Part shown: positions 54,517 through 63,548 of the stretch, in pieces
Layout of the letters: each line of letters opens with the position of its first letter
Numbering within the stretch: position 1 is the stretch's first letter
NCBI GenBank assembly: GCA_944391115.1
Contig: CALXSJ010000019.1
Coordinates: forward strand, 1 to 64,000
Length of the DNA stretch: 64,000 nucleotides
Direction of reading: 5' to 3'
Origin: an uncultured Victivallales bacterium
GTDB lineage: Bacteria; Verrucomicrobiota; Lentisphaeria; Victivallales; UBA1829
Notes under the pieces: model-generated
Databases searched by the model: none
Seen by the model: the letters and a program-made list of their open reading frames with translations, nothing else
What the model was told of the DNA's origin: nothing
Program-made: the position numbers and the translations under genes

Positions 54517-55242
54517 ATGACATCCCAGAATGAAATGAAGCGTTCCGGCGGAACGCTTTTCCTTGTTTCCACCCCGATCGGGAATCTGGACGACATGACG
54601 TTCCGCGCCGTGAATGTCCTGCGGGAGTGCGACGTCATCTTTGCCGAAGACACCCGCCGGACAAAAATCCTGCTCGCGCGCTATGAAATTTCCAAACGTC
54701 TGGAATCCTATCACTCCTTCAATGAGCATGGACGGACCCCGGAACTGCTTGCCCGCGTCCAGGCGGGGGAAAAGATCGCTCTTGTGACCGATGCGGGAAC
54801 GCCATGCGTGGCGGATCCCGGTTTTCTGCTGGTCCGGGAAGCGGTCAAAGCCGGAATCGAACCGCAAATCATTCCCGGCGTCTCCTCTCTGACCTTTGCA
54901 GTCGCCGCAAGCGGCCTGCCTTCCGACAAATTCGTCTTTTACGGCTTTCTGCCCGTCAAAAGCGGCCGCCGCGCCGCAAGGATTGCCGAAATCGCCGCAG
55001 AAGACAAGAGCGTCGTGGTTTTCGAATCCCCTTATCGCCTTGCGAAACTGATCCGTGAGCTCCGGGACGCGGCAGGGCCAAACACCCATGCGGCGATCAT
55101 CCGGGAAGCGACGAAAATTCATGAAGAAGTTCTCCGCGGCACTCTCGGAGAACTTGCGGACCAGACAGCGGAACGCGTCTGGAAAGGCGAATGTGTCGTG
55201 GTTCTCTCCCGCCGGACAACCGCCTCCGGCTCGGAGGACTGA
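54517..55242 (+). CDS. rsmI: 16S rRNA (cytidine-1402-2'-O)-methyltransferase
   Basis: SAM-dependent enzyme that 2'-O-methylates C1402 in the 16S rRNA P site. The 241-residue protein has the RsmI opening GTLFLVSTPIGNLDDMTFRA, the AEDTRRTKILL motif near 46-56, the SYHSFNEH segment near 67, SDAGTP-type loop (TDAGTPCVADPG, 90-101), and FYGFLPVKSGRR near 146. It is about 35-40 residues shorter at the C-terminus than E. coli RsmI. Ribosome-binding signal is weak. Confidence 0.95.
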   Translation: MTSQNEMKRSGGTLFLVSTPIGNLDDMTFRAVNVLRECDVIFAEDTRRTKILLARYEISKRLESYHSFNEHGRTPELLARVQAGEKIALVTDAGTPCVADPGFLLVREAVKAGIEPQIIPGVSSLTFAVAASGLPSDKFVFYGFLPVKSGRRAARIAEIAAEDKSVVVFESPYRLAKLIRELRDAAGPNTHAAIIREATKIHEEVLRGTLGELADQTAERVWKGECVVVLSRRTTASGSED

Positions 55243-55459
55243 TCCGTTCCGGAAATCCTTCCGGAAGGGAATCGGGCTTTTCTTTTTTCTTCACCTTGAA
55301 ACTTGGCGTTTGAACCATTACATTTCGCCGTAAACGGTTGAACCCGCCCTGCGGCATGGACGCCTCCCGGATGAGAGGCGCGGATGCTTCCGCAGACCGC
55401 CGCGATACCGTTCATTTGTTTTTGCAATAAGATTCTTTTCAACAGCTTATGATATTTGA

Positions 55460-56665
55460 ATGAAACCGAGATTTTCAAAGAAAACAGCAATGGAAAGCAT
55501 GCCGCTGCAGCAGCGGGAGCCGCCTCTGGCGGAAGCCGCGGCATTGTGCGTGACGACCGTCATGCTGCTGCTGTTCGGACTTGCCGTGCTGTATTCGACC
55601 TCGTTCGGGATTGCGGGAGCCTCCTACTTCATGCGGCAGATTATGTGGGGATGCGTCGGACTGACCGGATTCGGAGCCGTCCTTCTGATCGGTTACAAGC
55701 GGATCTCCGACTGGAGCTGGATTCTGATGCTTGCCATCTGCGCGCTGCTGGTCGTCGCCCTGATGTTCAAACCGATCAACGGCGCGCGGCGCTGGATTCA
55801 GATTCCGGGAGTCGGCAACATTCAGCCGTCGGAATATGCCAAAGTGGTTCTGGCGCTGTTTCTGGCGAAATGGTGTTCGGACGGCGTGAAAATGGTGGAA
55901 ACTTCCCCCTGGAAGTTCTTTTTCGCCAGCGCTTTCATCTGTGCGCCGGTGATGGGACTGGTCTTCATTGGAAAGGATCTCGGAACAACCGTGCTTCTGA
56001 TGGTTGTATTTTTTGCAATGCTCTATGCCTGCGGCGTCCGTCTGCTGTGTCTCCTGCCCTGGCCTCTGATCGGAGTCCCGCTCGGATATTATCTGATTAA
56101 ATGGTTCAGCCCTTACCGCCTGGCGCGTCTGACAACTTTCACGGATCCGGAACTGACACAGTCCGGTTCCGGCTACCAGCTCTGGCTGTCGCTTCTGGCG
56201 CTCGGATCCGGAAGCTGGACCGGGGTGGGATTCGCGGAGAGCCGCCTGAAGCACAAGTATCTCCCGGAGGCGCATACGGATTTCATCCTGTCCATTGTCG
56301 GCGAGGAGCTCGGCTATGTCTGGATGTGCGTGGTCATCCTTGCCTATGCGGTATTTGTGACACTGGCAATTGCCATCAGCACCCGGGCAAGGACGCGCCA
56401 GGGCATTCTGCTGGCATTCGGCCTGACCACCTTCATCGCAATGCAGGCAATCATCAACATCGGCGTGATCTCCGGCGCGTGGCCGACCAAAGGAATGCCG
56501 GCGCCGTTCATCAGTTACGGGGGAAGCAGTCTGGTGTCATGCATGATCGCGACCGGACTCATTATCAGTGTCGCGCTGGACGCGGCCTATCCCGACTATC
56601 ATCTGGCTCTCGCGGCGAAAATCCGCGAAACAGTCAACCGCTGGAATCCTTTCCATAAAAAATAA
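55460..56665 (+). CDS. ftsW: FtsW/RodA-family peptidoglycan glycosyltransferase
   Basis: SEDS-family polymerase of the divisome or elongasome. The 401-residue protein has ten hydrophobic segments, the ARRWIQIPGVGNIQPSEYAK loop near 112-131 that carries the SEDS signature, EAHTDFILSIVGEELG near 271 (with the essential Asp of this family), and PFISYGGSSLVS near 351. Placement directly before murG favours FtsW over RodA. The start is uncertain (55460, or Met11 at 55490); neither has a strong ribosome-binding site. Confidence 0.93.
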   Translation: MKPRFSKKTAMESMPLQQREPPLAEAAALCVTTVMLLLFGLAVLYSTSFGIAGASYFMRQIMWGCVGLTGFGAVLLIGYKRISDWSWILMLAICALLVVALMFKPINGARRWIQIPGVGNIQPSEYAKVVLALFLAKWCSDGVKMVETSPWKFFFASAFICAPVMGLVFIGKDLGTTVLLMVVFFAMLYACGVRLLCLLPWPLIGVPLGYYLIKWFSPYRLARLTTFTDPELTQSGSGYQLWLSLLALGSGSWTGVGFAESRLKHKYLPEAHTDFILSIVGEELGYVWMCVVILAYAVFVTLAIAISTRARTRQGILLAFGLTTFIAMQAIINIGVISGAWPTKGMPAPFISYGGSSLVSCMIATGLIISVALDAAYPDYHLALAAKIRETVNRWNPFHKK

Positions 56666-56677
56666 GTGAGTTGTCCT

Positions 56678-57829
56678 ATGACGGAATTGAATCGAATTGC
56701 GGTCAGCTGCGGCGGAACGGGCGGACATTTTTATCCCGGTCTGAGCGTGGCGCGCGAACTGAACGCAGGAGGCGGAAAGGCGCTTCTGGTCCTCGGCGGG
56801 AAAAATGCGCCGAAACAGGCGGAAATCGCACGCGGATACGGCGTGGAAACGGTTCGGGCGCCCGCGCTGCCGCTTTCTAAAAATCCATGGAAATTTCTGC
56901 GCTTTCTTCTGGCATTTCTCCGCGGCCGTTCCCGCTGCATCCGTGCTTTCCGGGAATTCCAGCCGCAGGCTGTGCTCTGCATGGGAAGCTTCGCCTCCCT
57001 GCCTGCGGCATTTGCCGCAAAGGCGCTCGGGATCCCGCTGTTTCTTCATGACGGCAACGCGCGGCTTGGAAAGGCGAACAAGTTTCTAAGCCGTTACGCA
57101 AAGGCGCTGGCGCTCTCGTTCCCGTCTCCGGACGGGGCGTTCTGCAAATGTCCGGTCATTCAGACGGGCATGCCGCTCCGCCACGAGCTTCTGAAAGGGA
57201 AAATGACAAAGACGGCTGCAATCGGCGAAATCAACCGCCGCTGGAACGCCGGATTCCTGCCGGACGCGCCGACGCTTCTTGTGTTCGGCGGTTCCCTCGG
57301 CGCGGCGTCCGTCAACCGTTCCGGCCGGGTCTCCGCCGGCCTTCCGGACGGCGCGGCAGTTCAGGTAATCCATCTCACGGGACCGGGGAAGATGGAGGAA
57401 CTACGGCAATATTACGCGGCTCTTCCGAACCGCACGCTTCTTCTGGAATCGTCTCCCGACATGCATCTTTTTTATTCCGCCGCCGACCTGATTTTCTGCC
57501 GGGCGGGAGGAAGCACCGTCTCGGAACTCGCCTATTTCGGAAAATACGCCGTTGTCGTTCCCTATCCTTTTGCGGCGGAGAACCACCAGTTCGACAACGC
57601 CCGCTGGCTCGCCTCCTCCGGCGGCGCGCGGATCCTGCCGGATGCGGAGTGTTCGCCTGAAACATTCAATGAACTCCTGCGCGATTTTCTGGAAAATCCC
57701 GGAAAATACCGTGAAGCGGAAAAACAGCTCGCCTCAATCGCAATTCCGGACGCCTCGCGCCGCATTCTCGACATGATGGAGAATATCGTATCCGCCGCCC
57801 GCGCCGGAGAGGGGAAACGCCATGCATAG
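56678..57829 (+). CDS. murG: UDP-GlcNAc:undecaprenyl-PP-MurNAc-pentapeptide GlcNAc transferase
   Basis: Converts lipid I to lipid II at the inner face of the membrane. The 383-residue protein shows the GT28 motifs: SCGGTGGHFYPGLSVARE near 9-26, GSFASLPAAFAAKALGIPLFLHDGNA in the middle with the usual H-E-x-N position reading HDGN, LLVFGGSLGAASVN near 200, and FCRAGGSTVSELAYFGK near 270-286 with the donor-binding residues. The ATG at 56678 is preferred over a GTG at 56666 because it matches the family start. It overlaps rsmE by 8 bp. Confidence 0.95.
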   Translation: MTELNRIAVSCGGTGGHFYPGLSVARELNAGGGKALLVLGGKNAPKQAEIARGYGVETVRAPALPLSKNPWKFLRFLLAFLRGRSRCIRAFREFQPQAVLCMGSFASLPAAFAAKALGIPLFLHDGNARLGKANKFLSRYAKALALSFPSPDGAFCKCPVIQTGMPLRHELLKGKMTKTAAIGEINRRWNAGFLPDAPTLLVFGGSLGAASVNRSGRVSAGLPDGAAVQVIHLTGPGKMEELRQYYAALPNRTLLLESSPDMHLFYSAADLIFCRAGGSTVSELAYFGKYAVVVPYPFAAENHQFDNARWLASSGGARILPDAECSPETFNELLRDFLENPGKYREAEKQLASIAIPDASRRILDMMENIVSAARAGEGKRHA

Positions 57830-58544
57830 GTTCCGCTGCGATGAACTTGCAAAACTGCCCCCTGGAAGCTCCGTCCGGCTGGAAAAAGGCGAAAGCGCGC
57901 ACCTCTTCAGGACGCTGCGCGCGGCCGAGGGCGACCGCTGCATCCTGATGGACGGCAGAGGATGCGTCGGAGAGGCGGAGGTCGCCGCCGGGAAATCGCT
58001 GATTCTGCGTTCGCGCGAAACTCTGCAGCCTCCTCCCGGCCCTTCTCTTCATCTCTATCTCGCTCCGCCGCGCCGCCAGAAAATGGATCAGATTCTGAAG
58101 CAGTGTGCGGAGCTCGGCGTCCGGAGAATCGTGCCGATGGTCTGTGCGCGTTCCGTTTCCCTGCCGGATGAAGACGCCGTGTCCGGACGCTGGACGGAGC
58201 TGATGTTTGAGGGATGCAAGCAGTCCGGCAACGCATTCGTCCCGGAAACCTGTGCGAGTCTGCGCTTTGCCGATGCCGTGAAGGATGCTTCGAATCAGTG
58301 CGAAGCCGTTTTTTTCGGTTCCGTTTCCGACTGTGCGGACAACACAGCTCCCTCCGCCTGCCGGTCCGCCGCATGGTTTGTCGGTCCCGAGGGCGGATTC
58401 ACCGCCGAAGAGGAGGAGCTGATGCGCCGGGCCGGATTCCATGCGTTTCACTTCGGGAACTGGACGCTCCGCGTGGAAACCGCCGCCGTCTGCGGAATTG
58501 CAATTCTGGCAGACCGTTTCGCCGGAACTCCATCCGCCCGCTGA
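57822..58544 (+). CDS. rsmE: 16S rRNA (uracil-1498-N3)-methyltransferase
   Basis: SPOUT-class enzyme that methylates U1498 of 16S rRNA. The 240-residue protein has the N-terminal PUA-like domain (HRFRCDELAKLPPGSSV, HLFRTLRAAEGDRCILMDGRG) and the C-terminal trefoil-knot with LYLAPPRRQKMDQILKQCAELG, WFVGPEGGFTAEEEELM (184-200) and NWTLRVETAAVCGI, which in most relatives reads LG-x-RILRxETA. The start overlaps the end of murG, with GGAGAGGGGAAACG before it. Confidence 0.93.
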   Translation: MHRFRCDELAKLPPGSSVRLEKGESAHLFRTLRAAEGDRCILMDGRGCVGEAEVAAGKSLILRSRETLQPPPGPSLHLYLAPPRRQKMDQILKQCAELGVRRIVPMVCARSVSLPDEDAVSGRWTELMFEGCKQSGNAFVPETCASLRFADAVKDASNQCEAVFFGSVSDCADNTAPSACRSAAWFVGPEGGFTAEEEELMRRAGFHAFHFGNWTLRVETAAVCGIAILADRFAGTPSAR

Positions 58545-58614
58545 ACATGCTCCTGTCCCATGCCGTCAGGCGGGAGAATCCGTGCTCTGCTTCAGCCAGT
58601 TCGGATACAAAAAA

Positions 58615-58637
58615 ACACCTCCGCGGTCCGCGGAGGT
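58615..58637 (-). terminator. Intrinsic terminator of the secreted protein gene at 58663
   Basis: CACCTCCGCGG and CCGCGGAGGTG form a perfect stem; on the minus strand it is followed by seven T. It may also stop rsmE transcription from the other side. Confidence 0.85.
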
Positions 58638-58662
58638 GCAGATCTGACCGGATCGGAAACCC

Positions 58663-59454
58663 TTATTTGATTTCCAGAGAAATGTCCTTGATTTCAGCCG
58701 TGGCCTTCGGATTGCCCCAGTTGACCAGCATGATCAGAGAAACTTTCGCCGTTCCCGGAGCAAACTTCACCGAATTGAAACCGGATTTCAGCATCCCTTT
58801 TGCGGATCCCGTAAAGGTTTTCCAGTCTCCGGTCAGCTGACCGAATCTTCCGGTATACATATAGCCGCCGTCGGAATGCTGGCGGACTTTGGTGCCGGCC
58901 GCAAGATCGACGGGCAGCGGTTTGGCAAGGGTCAGCGTCCAGGCGCCGCCTTCCTGTTTCGCCTCCTTGATTCCGCCGGGAACATAATTGCGGTTCGGCA
59001 GATCGCTGAACGACGGATCGGAGTTGTAGACAAAGCCGAACCAGTTCCGTTTTTTCCACTTCGAAGCGTCCTTCACCTTCATGACGGTATCGCCCTTCTT
59101 TGCGGGAGCGGTCAGTTCCGTATCGGTCTGCGGCACGATATTGGTCATTTTGGTGGCAATCTGCTTTCCGTTCGCGTCATACAGATAAAATCCGAAATAG
59201 AACATGGACTTTTCCGTTCCGGTGGTTTTCGCCAGGGCTTTCAGTGTATAGGTCTTGGCCGGATCGACATCAAATCTCTTCGTGGAGATCATGGAAATGT
59301 TGCTGGTTACCTTGAAGACTCCATCGGACAGCGTGACAGCGTTTTTCTTCGGGATCTTCCAGTCCGCAAGTTCATTGAAGGTGACTGTCTGCGCTGCAAG
59401 TGTCCCAGCCGTGAACAGAGCCAGCGCGCCGAGAATTGTTTTCCCTGCTTTCAT
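58663..59454 (-). CDS. Secreted beta-sandwich protein, unknown function
   Basis: A 263-residue exported protein. Residues 1-21 are a signal peptide (MKAGKTILGALALFTAGTLA). The mature part is rich in beta-type alternation (FDVDPAKTYTLKALAKTTG, MFYFGFYLYDANGKQI, VSLIMLVNWGN), resembling carbohydrate-binding modules of the CBM4/CBM16 style in which a ligand domain precedes sugar-active proteins. No catalytic motif is visible. It has its own promoter (59506-59534) and terminator, so it can be made apart from the upstream cluster. Confidence 0.75.
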   Translation of the reverse strand: MKAGKTILGALALFTAGTLAAQTVTFNELADWKIPKKNAVTLSDGVFKVTSNISMISTKRFDVDPAKTYTLKALAKTTGTEKSMFYFGFYLYDANGKQIATKMTNIVPQTDTELTAPAKKGDTVMKVKDASKWKKRNWFGFVYNSDPSFSDLPNRNYVPGGIKEAKQEGGAWTLTLAKPLPVDLAAGTKVRQHSDGGYMYTGRFGQLTGDWKTFTGSAKGMLKSGFNSVKFAPGTAKVSLIMLVNWGNPKATAEIKDISLEIK

Positions 59455-59779
59455 GGTGTGTGTCCTTTCTGTTTCCGCGATTGATTTTCAACGTGCTCTG
59501 TTTCGATTATAGGCGGAAAATTCTTTTTTTGCAAGAGAAACCGTTTTACTTTTTCCGGAAAAAGAGCGATTTTTTCAGCCAGGACTTCCCGTTTTGAACC
59601 GGGACAAAGTTCTGAAAATATAGCGATATAGTCTGCGGGATAGATGTCAGCGGACTGGATACGGAGATGAATTTGCGGCCGGAAAAGGGAAGGATGCGGA
59701 TTCCGCTGCTTCATTTCATCCGCATCCTGATCCGGAACAGAATGTTCTCCGGCCACGACGGCAAAAGGAAAATGCTTTT
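59455..59779 (-). other. Intergenic region with promoter, no gene seen
   Basis: The stretch between two secreted-protein genes holds the promoter at 59506-59534 and an inverted repeat, GGATGCGGA (59692-59700) with TCCGCATCC (59719-59727), which may end the upstream transcript. I see no coding sequence. Confidence 0.6.
59506..59534 (-). promoter_or_regulatory. Promoter of the secreted protein gene at 59454
   Basis: Minus strand TTGCAA (59534-59529), 17-bp spacer, TATAAT (59511-59506), 51 bp before the ATG, with an A-rich spacer. Confidence 0.65.
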
Positions 59780-60334
59780 TTATGGATTAAGCCTGGTTTC
59801 CTTGACCCCGGAGAAATCATCAAAGCGGAGATCCGCGGTGCCGGGATTGACCTCGATGGCAATCCGGACATATTCCGGATTCCCCTGGAATTTTGAAGTG
59901 GGGACCGTATATTCTTTCCGGATCCATTCCCCGCTGTCGACCGCCGTCGCCCCTTCCAGTTCGGAACTGACGTATTTTTTCTTCGCGTCATAGCTGTAGA
60001 ACCCGATCCGGAATGCGCCCTTCCCGCAAACCCAGAGAGACAATTTGAAGGTGTCCGTCTTTTTATCCATCGGAATGAGCGCCGCGGAATAAAGCGCAAC
60101 AAATCCCGCCGGGGTATTGGTGATCCGCATGCAGGAACCGTTTCTGCCGCCCGGATCCTGTGTGATGGCTCCGCCCGGACGCTTTTTCATCTGTCCCTGA
60201 TTGGCCCGCCAGTATTGCAGCACCTTGTCGAAGGAATTGTCGTTGCTGATCTGTGTTGTTTCGATGCTGTCACCGGCGGCAAGTCCGAATGTGCAGCAGA
60301 GGGCGACTGTTCCGATTGCAATTAGCCTTTTCAT
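59780..60334 (-). CDS. Secreted beta-sandwich protein next to the CBM9-like protein
   Basis: A 184-residue exported protein. Residues 1-20 are a signal peptide (MKRLIAIGTVALCCTFGLAA). The rest has the strand pattern of a carbohydrate-binding module (TFKLSLWVCGKGAFRIGFYS, EYVRIAIEVNPGTADLRFDD). It starts 18 bp after the stop of the 1029-residue protein, with AGGAGG 8 nt upstream of the chosen ATG (60334; an ATG at 60340 is close to that site), so the two are co-transcribed and probably act on the same glycan. Confidence 0.75.
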   Translation of the reverse strand: MKRLIAIGTVALCCTFGLAAGDSIETTQISNDNSFDKVLQYWRANQGQMKKRPGGAITQDPGGRNGSCMRITNTPAGFVALYSAALIPMDKKTDTFKLSLWVCGKGAFRIGFYSYDAKKKYVSSELEGATAVDSGEWIRKEYTVPTSKFQGNPEYVRIAIEVNPGTADLRFDDFSGVKETRLNP

Positions 60335-60351
60335 GTTCATTTCCTCCTGTA

Positions 60352-63300
60352 TTATTGAATATGAATGACCTCCGCATCGTTTGCGGGAATGGTCAATGCA
60401 ATGTTTTCAGGATTGTCGAATGTCCTGCCGGAATAATAGGCGCGTGCGGTCTGCCCCTTCCGGATTCCGGTATTTTTCAGCGTGACGCGTTTCGGCGCGG
60501 CGGATTCGTTGAACAGCAGGACAAGACGCTCCGCGCCATGTTCCAGCACCAGCAGATCGGGATACGCAATCTCGTTTGAAACAGCCGCTTTGTCATTGCG
60601 TCTGCCGTTCCAGAAAATATGCTCGTACTGCGCGATCATGCGCGTCGCCTCGCCGACATAATATTTGACGCCGGCCGCCATCTCCAGCGGATTCTGAAAG
60701 TCCAGACCGCCCTGCAGGGTCGCAAGAATCCGGATCGTCTCGATTTTCCAGGTTTCCGGATGCAGATATCCGTCATGCGACATGACCTTGAATTGGAGCC
60801 AGCCATCCTTCCTTTCCGTATTCCAGCCGTAGGTCTGCGGGAAGAAGACGAAACGCTGTCCGACCATGTTTTTCCGCCCGAGTTTTCCCTGATGGAATTT
60901 CATGTAGTCGTCCATGCCGATCTGCTGACGGCGGTCCGCGTTTCCGTTTCCGGGACACCCGAGAAAGACCCGGTACGGAATATCGCGCGCAGCTTCCCAG
61001 TAACCGAAATGGTTGCTCCAGGAATAGAAGAGCACTTCCTTTCCGAGCGAATGAATGGCATCGACCACAATCCTGTGGACGGCGGCGTCCTGCGTGTAGC
61101 GGAACTTCCGCCACTCTTCATAATATTTCCGGAAAATGACGGGGTTGGAAAGATCGGCGGACGGCGGAAGTTTCATGTGTTTCCGGAAATTCTCCTTGCA
61201 GAGTGCGCAGAAGCAGAAGGCATCTTCAGGCTTCGTCGATTTCTGATAGATACTTCCGGTCCACGGTTCCTGTTCCCAGTTGAGGAAAACATATTTCGCC
61301 TCCGGATACACGCGGAAGAAGAAATTCCGGTAATCCTCCTTCACCGCGTCATGGAACGCCGTTTTATACTTGGAGATCACAAGGGACGGACAGAACTGAA
61401 TTCTCCATTTATGAGGCGGTGTCCGGGGCGGACTTTCCTTGCTGCGTTTTCCCGAGAAATATTCCGCGTAAAGATCCGGGTGTTCGGAGAAAAGGCGCAG
61501 AACGGCGCCGTTTTTGATTTTCGGCCCCCAGATCGGATGATTCAGAAATCCGAACATCACGCCGCCTCCATTGGCAGCCACAAGTTCGAGAACGCCGCTT
61601 TTATTCGGATACAGGTTAAAGAGATCCACGCCGGCCCGGACGGCGGACCGGATCACCGCGCCGGTCATTTCACGGCTCATCGCCTGCGGCATGTTTCCCA
61701 TATAAAACGAGAAAATCAGATGTCTGCATTTTCCACCGTTGACCGGCGGCAGGAGATGATACGGCAGCGCGCCGGTGATTTCCGTCACATTGCCGTTGAT
61801 CCGCCGGGAGTAGAAGATATTTCCCCTGTCACCGGCTTTTCCGGTATTGTCCCTGGAAATTCCGAGGAGCGAGTCGGCGGTGCGCCATTCATCAATATCG
61901 GAGGAAGCGTAACGGAGCGTATATCGAGTGAACTTTTTCCCGCCGATTGTCAGAGCTTCGCTCCGGACCTTGCGCGGCGCAAGACTCAGGCGGTTTCTGC
62001 GTGCGCCCGCCTCCATGTCCAGCAGCCGGAATCCTTCAGGCAGATCCAGCTGAAATTCGTAGGAATTCACTTTCAGGCCGGTCGGGGAATAGAGACTGAG
62101 ATAGAGCGCTTCCATGGAATTCAGGGAAAATCCCCAGCTGTGAACGGACGGATTGATGCAGCGGAGCCGTCCGTCGTGCTTCTGATTCCAGATGACAAGC
62201 TGCCGCAGATAGATTTTCTCCGAACGGAAGCGTTCCGGCATCGCTTTCCATGTCCGGTCGTCAAAGTCGACCTTCGTCCAGTTTTCCGGCGCTTCCGGAG
62301 AGTATGCCCAGCGCGGATTGAGTTCCGGCAGGTTCTTGAAATCAAATTTGCAGGAGGCGTTTCCCGAAGCCTTTTCCGCCTGCAGACAGAGCGCGGTCAC
62401 TCCCTCCTCCAGTGTGAAACGGTATTTCCCGTTCTCCGGAAGCACCGGTTTCCCGTTCACGAGGAAAACCGTATTTTTCAATCCTTCGCTCCGCAGAGAG
62501 AATTCGACGGTGCGGCGCGGAACGCTGACGGCGGCAACGGCGTTTTCCCATTCCCGGAGCAACGCGGCATATTCGGATTTGGACACCGTCTGATACGTTC
62601 CGGCAATTTTCTTTTTCACGGCGGCGACTCTCCCGAAATCCGGCGCGGAGGAAAAGCGTGCCGCCACCTCTTTATATGCCCGTCCCCCGAGCGCGATTTC
62701 ACGGAGGCGCAGGAACAGGAACGTATCATACGCCTTGTTCAGTTCGTGGCTTTCCAGTTCCGGATCGGCGGGACCGTTGAACTCCTGTTTTTTCAATGTG
62801 GCGAAATGTTCCGCATCCGCGAATCCCCTCAGCACCGGCGCCCAGCAGGCGTGTTTCTCCCCCCGGCCGCCGGACGGCATATTGCGCCCGATGTTGAAGC
62901 GCATTCCGTCAAGCGTGTCCGCACCGAGTAAGCGGAGCGGAATCGACATTTCGAGCGTCCATGCGTCCCCGGTCCGTCCGGCGGCGACAATCCAGTCCAT
63001 CGGCGGTTCGGTTTCGCGTTCCGCGCCCTGCTCCTTCGCCCATCTCGCGCCCCTGGCGTTGACCAGAAGCTGCATGAAACGCTCCTTCCCGCGCGGCAGG
63101 AAAAAGAGTTCGACGGCGTCATCCATCGACCAGCCGTCCCGGTAGCTCTCCACGGCCTTGATATTGCGCAGATCCGCTTCTCCGCATTCCACGGCAAGAT
63201 ACAGGCGGTCTCCATGCCAGCCGATCCGGAAACTGGTCATGCGTTCCTTCGCATAGGAATTCTTTCCGCTCAGGGCAAGGAATCCGCGGCCTTCGGGAAG

Positions 63301-63441
63301 TTTCTTCCAGACCCGGTCATCCAGTTTTCCATCGATCACCGGCGGACGGGAAAACCGGTAAACGGGATACTCCTTCGCATGCAGCGCGGCATGCGAAAAA
63401 AAGACAAGGGCGAACAGGACGCAGTACAGCGTTTTCTTCAT
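60352..63441 (-). CDS. Large secreted protein with CBM9-like domain and glycosidase-like core
   Basis: A 1029-residue exported protein. Residues 1-22 are a signal peptide (MKKTLYCVLFALVFFSHAAL). Residues 28-215 form a CBM9/DOMON-like sugar-binding domain (PPVIDGKLDDRVWKKLPE, IGWHGDRLYLAVECGEADL, SMDDAVELFFLPRG). A linker follows, and residues 590-960 look like a DUF4838-type TIM barrel: KYVFLNWEQEPWTGSIY, FCFCALCKENFRKHM and KEVLFYSWSNHFGYWE. The last 60 residues form a beta-sandwich. The catalytic residues cannot be fixed; DUF4838 proteins are related to alpha-glucuronidase-like folds. RBS GGAAAGGA precedes the ATG. It follows the pseudopilin by 107 bp. Confidence 0.82.
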   Translation of the reverse strand: MKKTLYCVLFALVFFSHAALHAKEYPVYRFSRPPVIDGKLDDRVWKKLPEGRGFLALSGKNSYAKERMTSFRIGWHGDRLYLAVECGEADLRNIKAVESYRDGWSMDDAVELFFLPRGKERFMQLLVNARGARWAKEQGAERETEPPMDWIVAAGRTGDAWTLEMSIPLRLLGADTLDGMRFNIGRNMPSGGRGEKHACWAPVLRGFADAEHFATLKKQEFNGPADPELESHELNKAYDTFLFLRLREIALGGRAYKEVAARFSSAPDFGRVAAVKKKIAGTYQTVSKSEYAALLREWENAVAAVSVPRRTVEFSLRSEGLKNTVFLVNGKPVLPENGKYRFTLEEGVTALCLQAEKASGNASCKFDFKNLPELNPRWAYSPEAPENWTKVDFDDRTWKAMPERFRSEKIYLRQLVIWNQKHDGRLRCINPSVHSWGFSLNSMEALYLSLYSPTGLKVNSYEFQLDLPEGFRLLDMEAGARRNRLSLAPRKVRSEALTIGGKKFTRYTLRYASSDIDEWRTADSLLGISRDNTGKAGDRGNIFYSRRINGNVTEITGALPYHLLPPVNGGKCRHLIFSFYMGNMPQAMSREMTGAVIRSAVRAGVDLFNLYPNKSGVLELVAANGGGVMFGFLNHPIWGPKIKNGAVLRLFSEHPDLYAEYFSGKRSKESPPRTPPHKWRIQFCPSLVISKYKTAFHDAVKEDYRNFFFRVYPEAKYVFLNWEQEPWTGSIYQKSTKPEDAFCFCALCKENFRKHMKLPPSADLSNPVIFRKYYEEWRKFRYTQDAAVHRIVVDAIHSLGKEVLFYSWSNHFGYWEAARDIPYRVFLGCPGNGNADRRQQIGMDDYMKFHQGKLGRKNMVGQRFVFFPQTYGWNTERKDGWLQFKVMSHDGYLHPETWKIETIRILATLQGGLDFQNPLEMAAGVKYYVGEATRMIAQYEHIFWNGRRNDKAAVSNEIAYPDLLVLEHGAERLVLLFNESAAPKRVTLKNTGIRKGQTARAYYSGRTFDNPENIALTIPANDAEVIHIQ

Positions 63442-63548
63442 GACGATTCCTTTCCTGCAATGAAATATGACTTTTTATATGATTCCGGAACTGACAAGTG
63501 CCGTATCAGCGCCTTCCGAATCCGAAGCTCAACCCAAAACACGGGGTT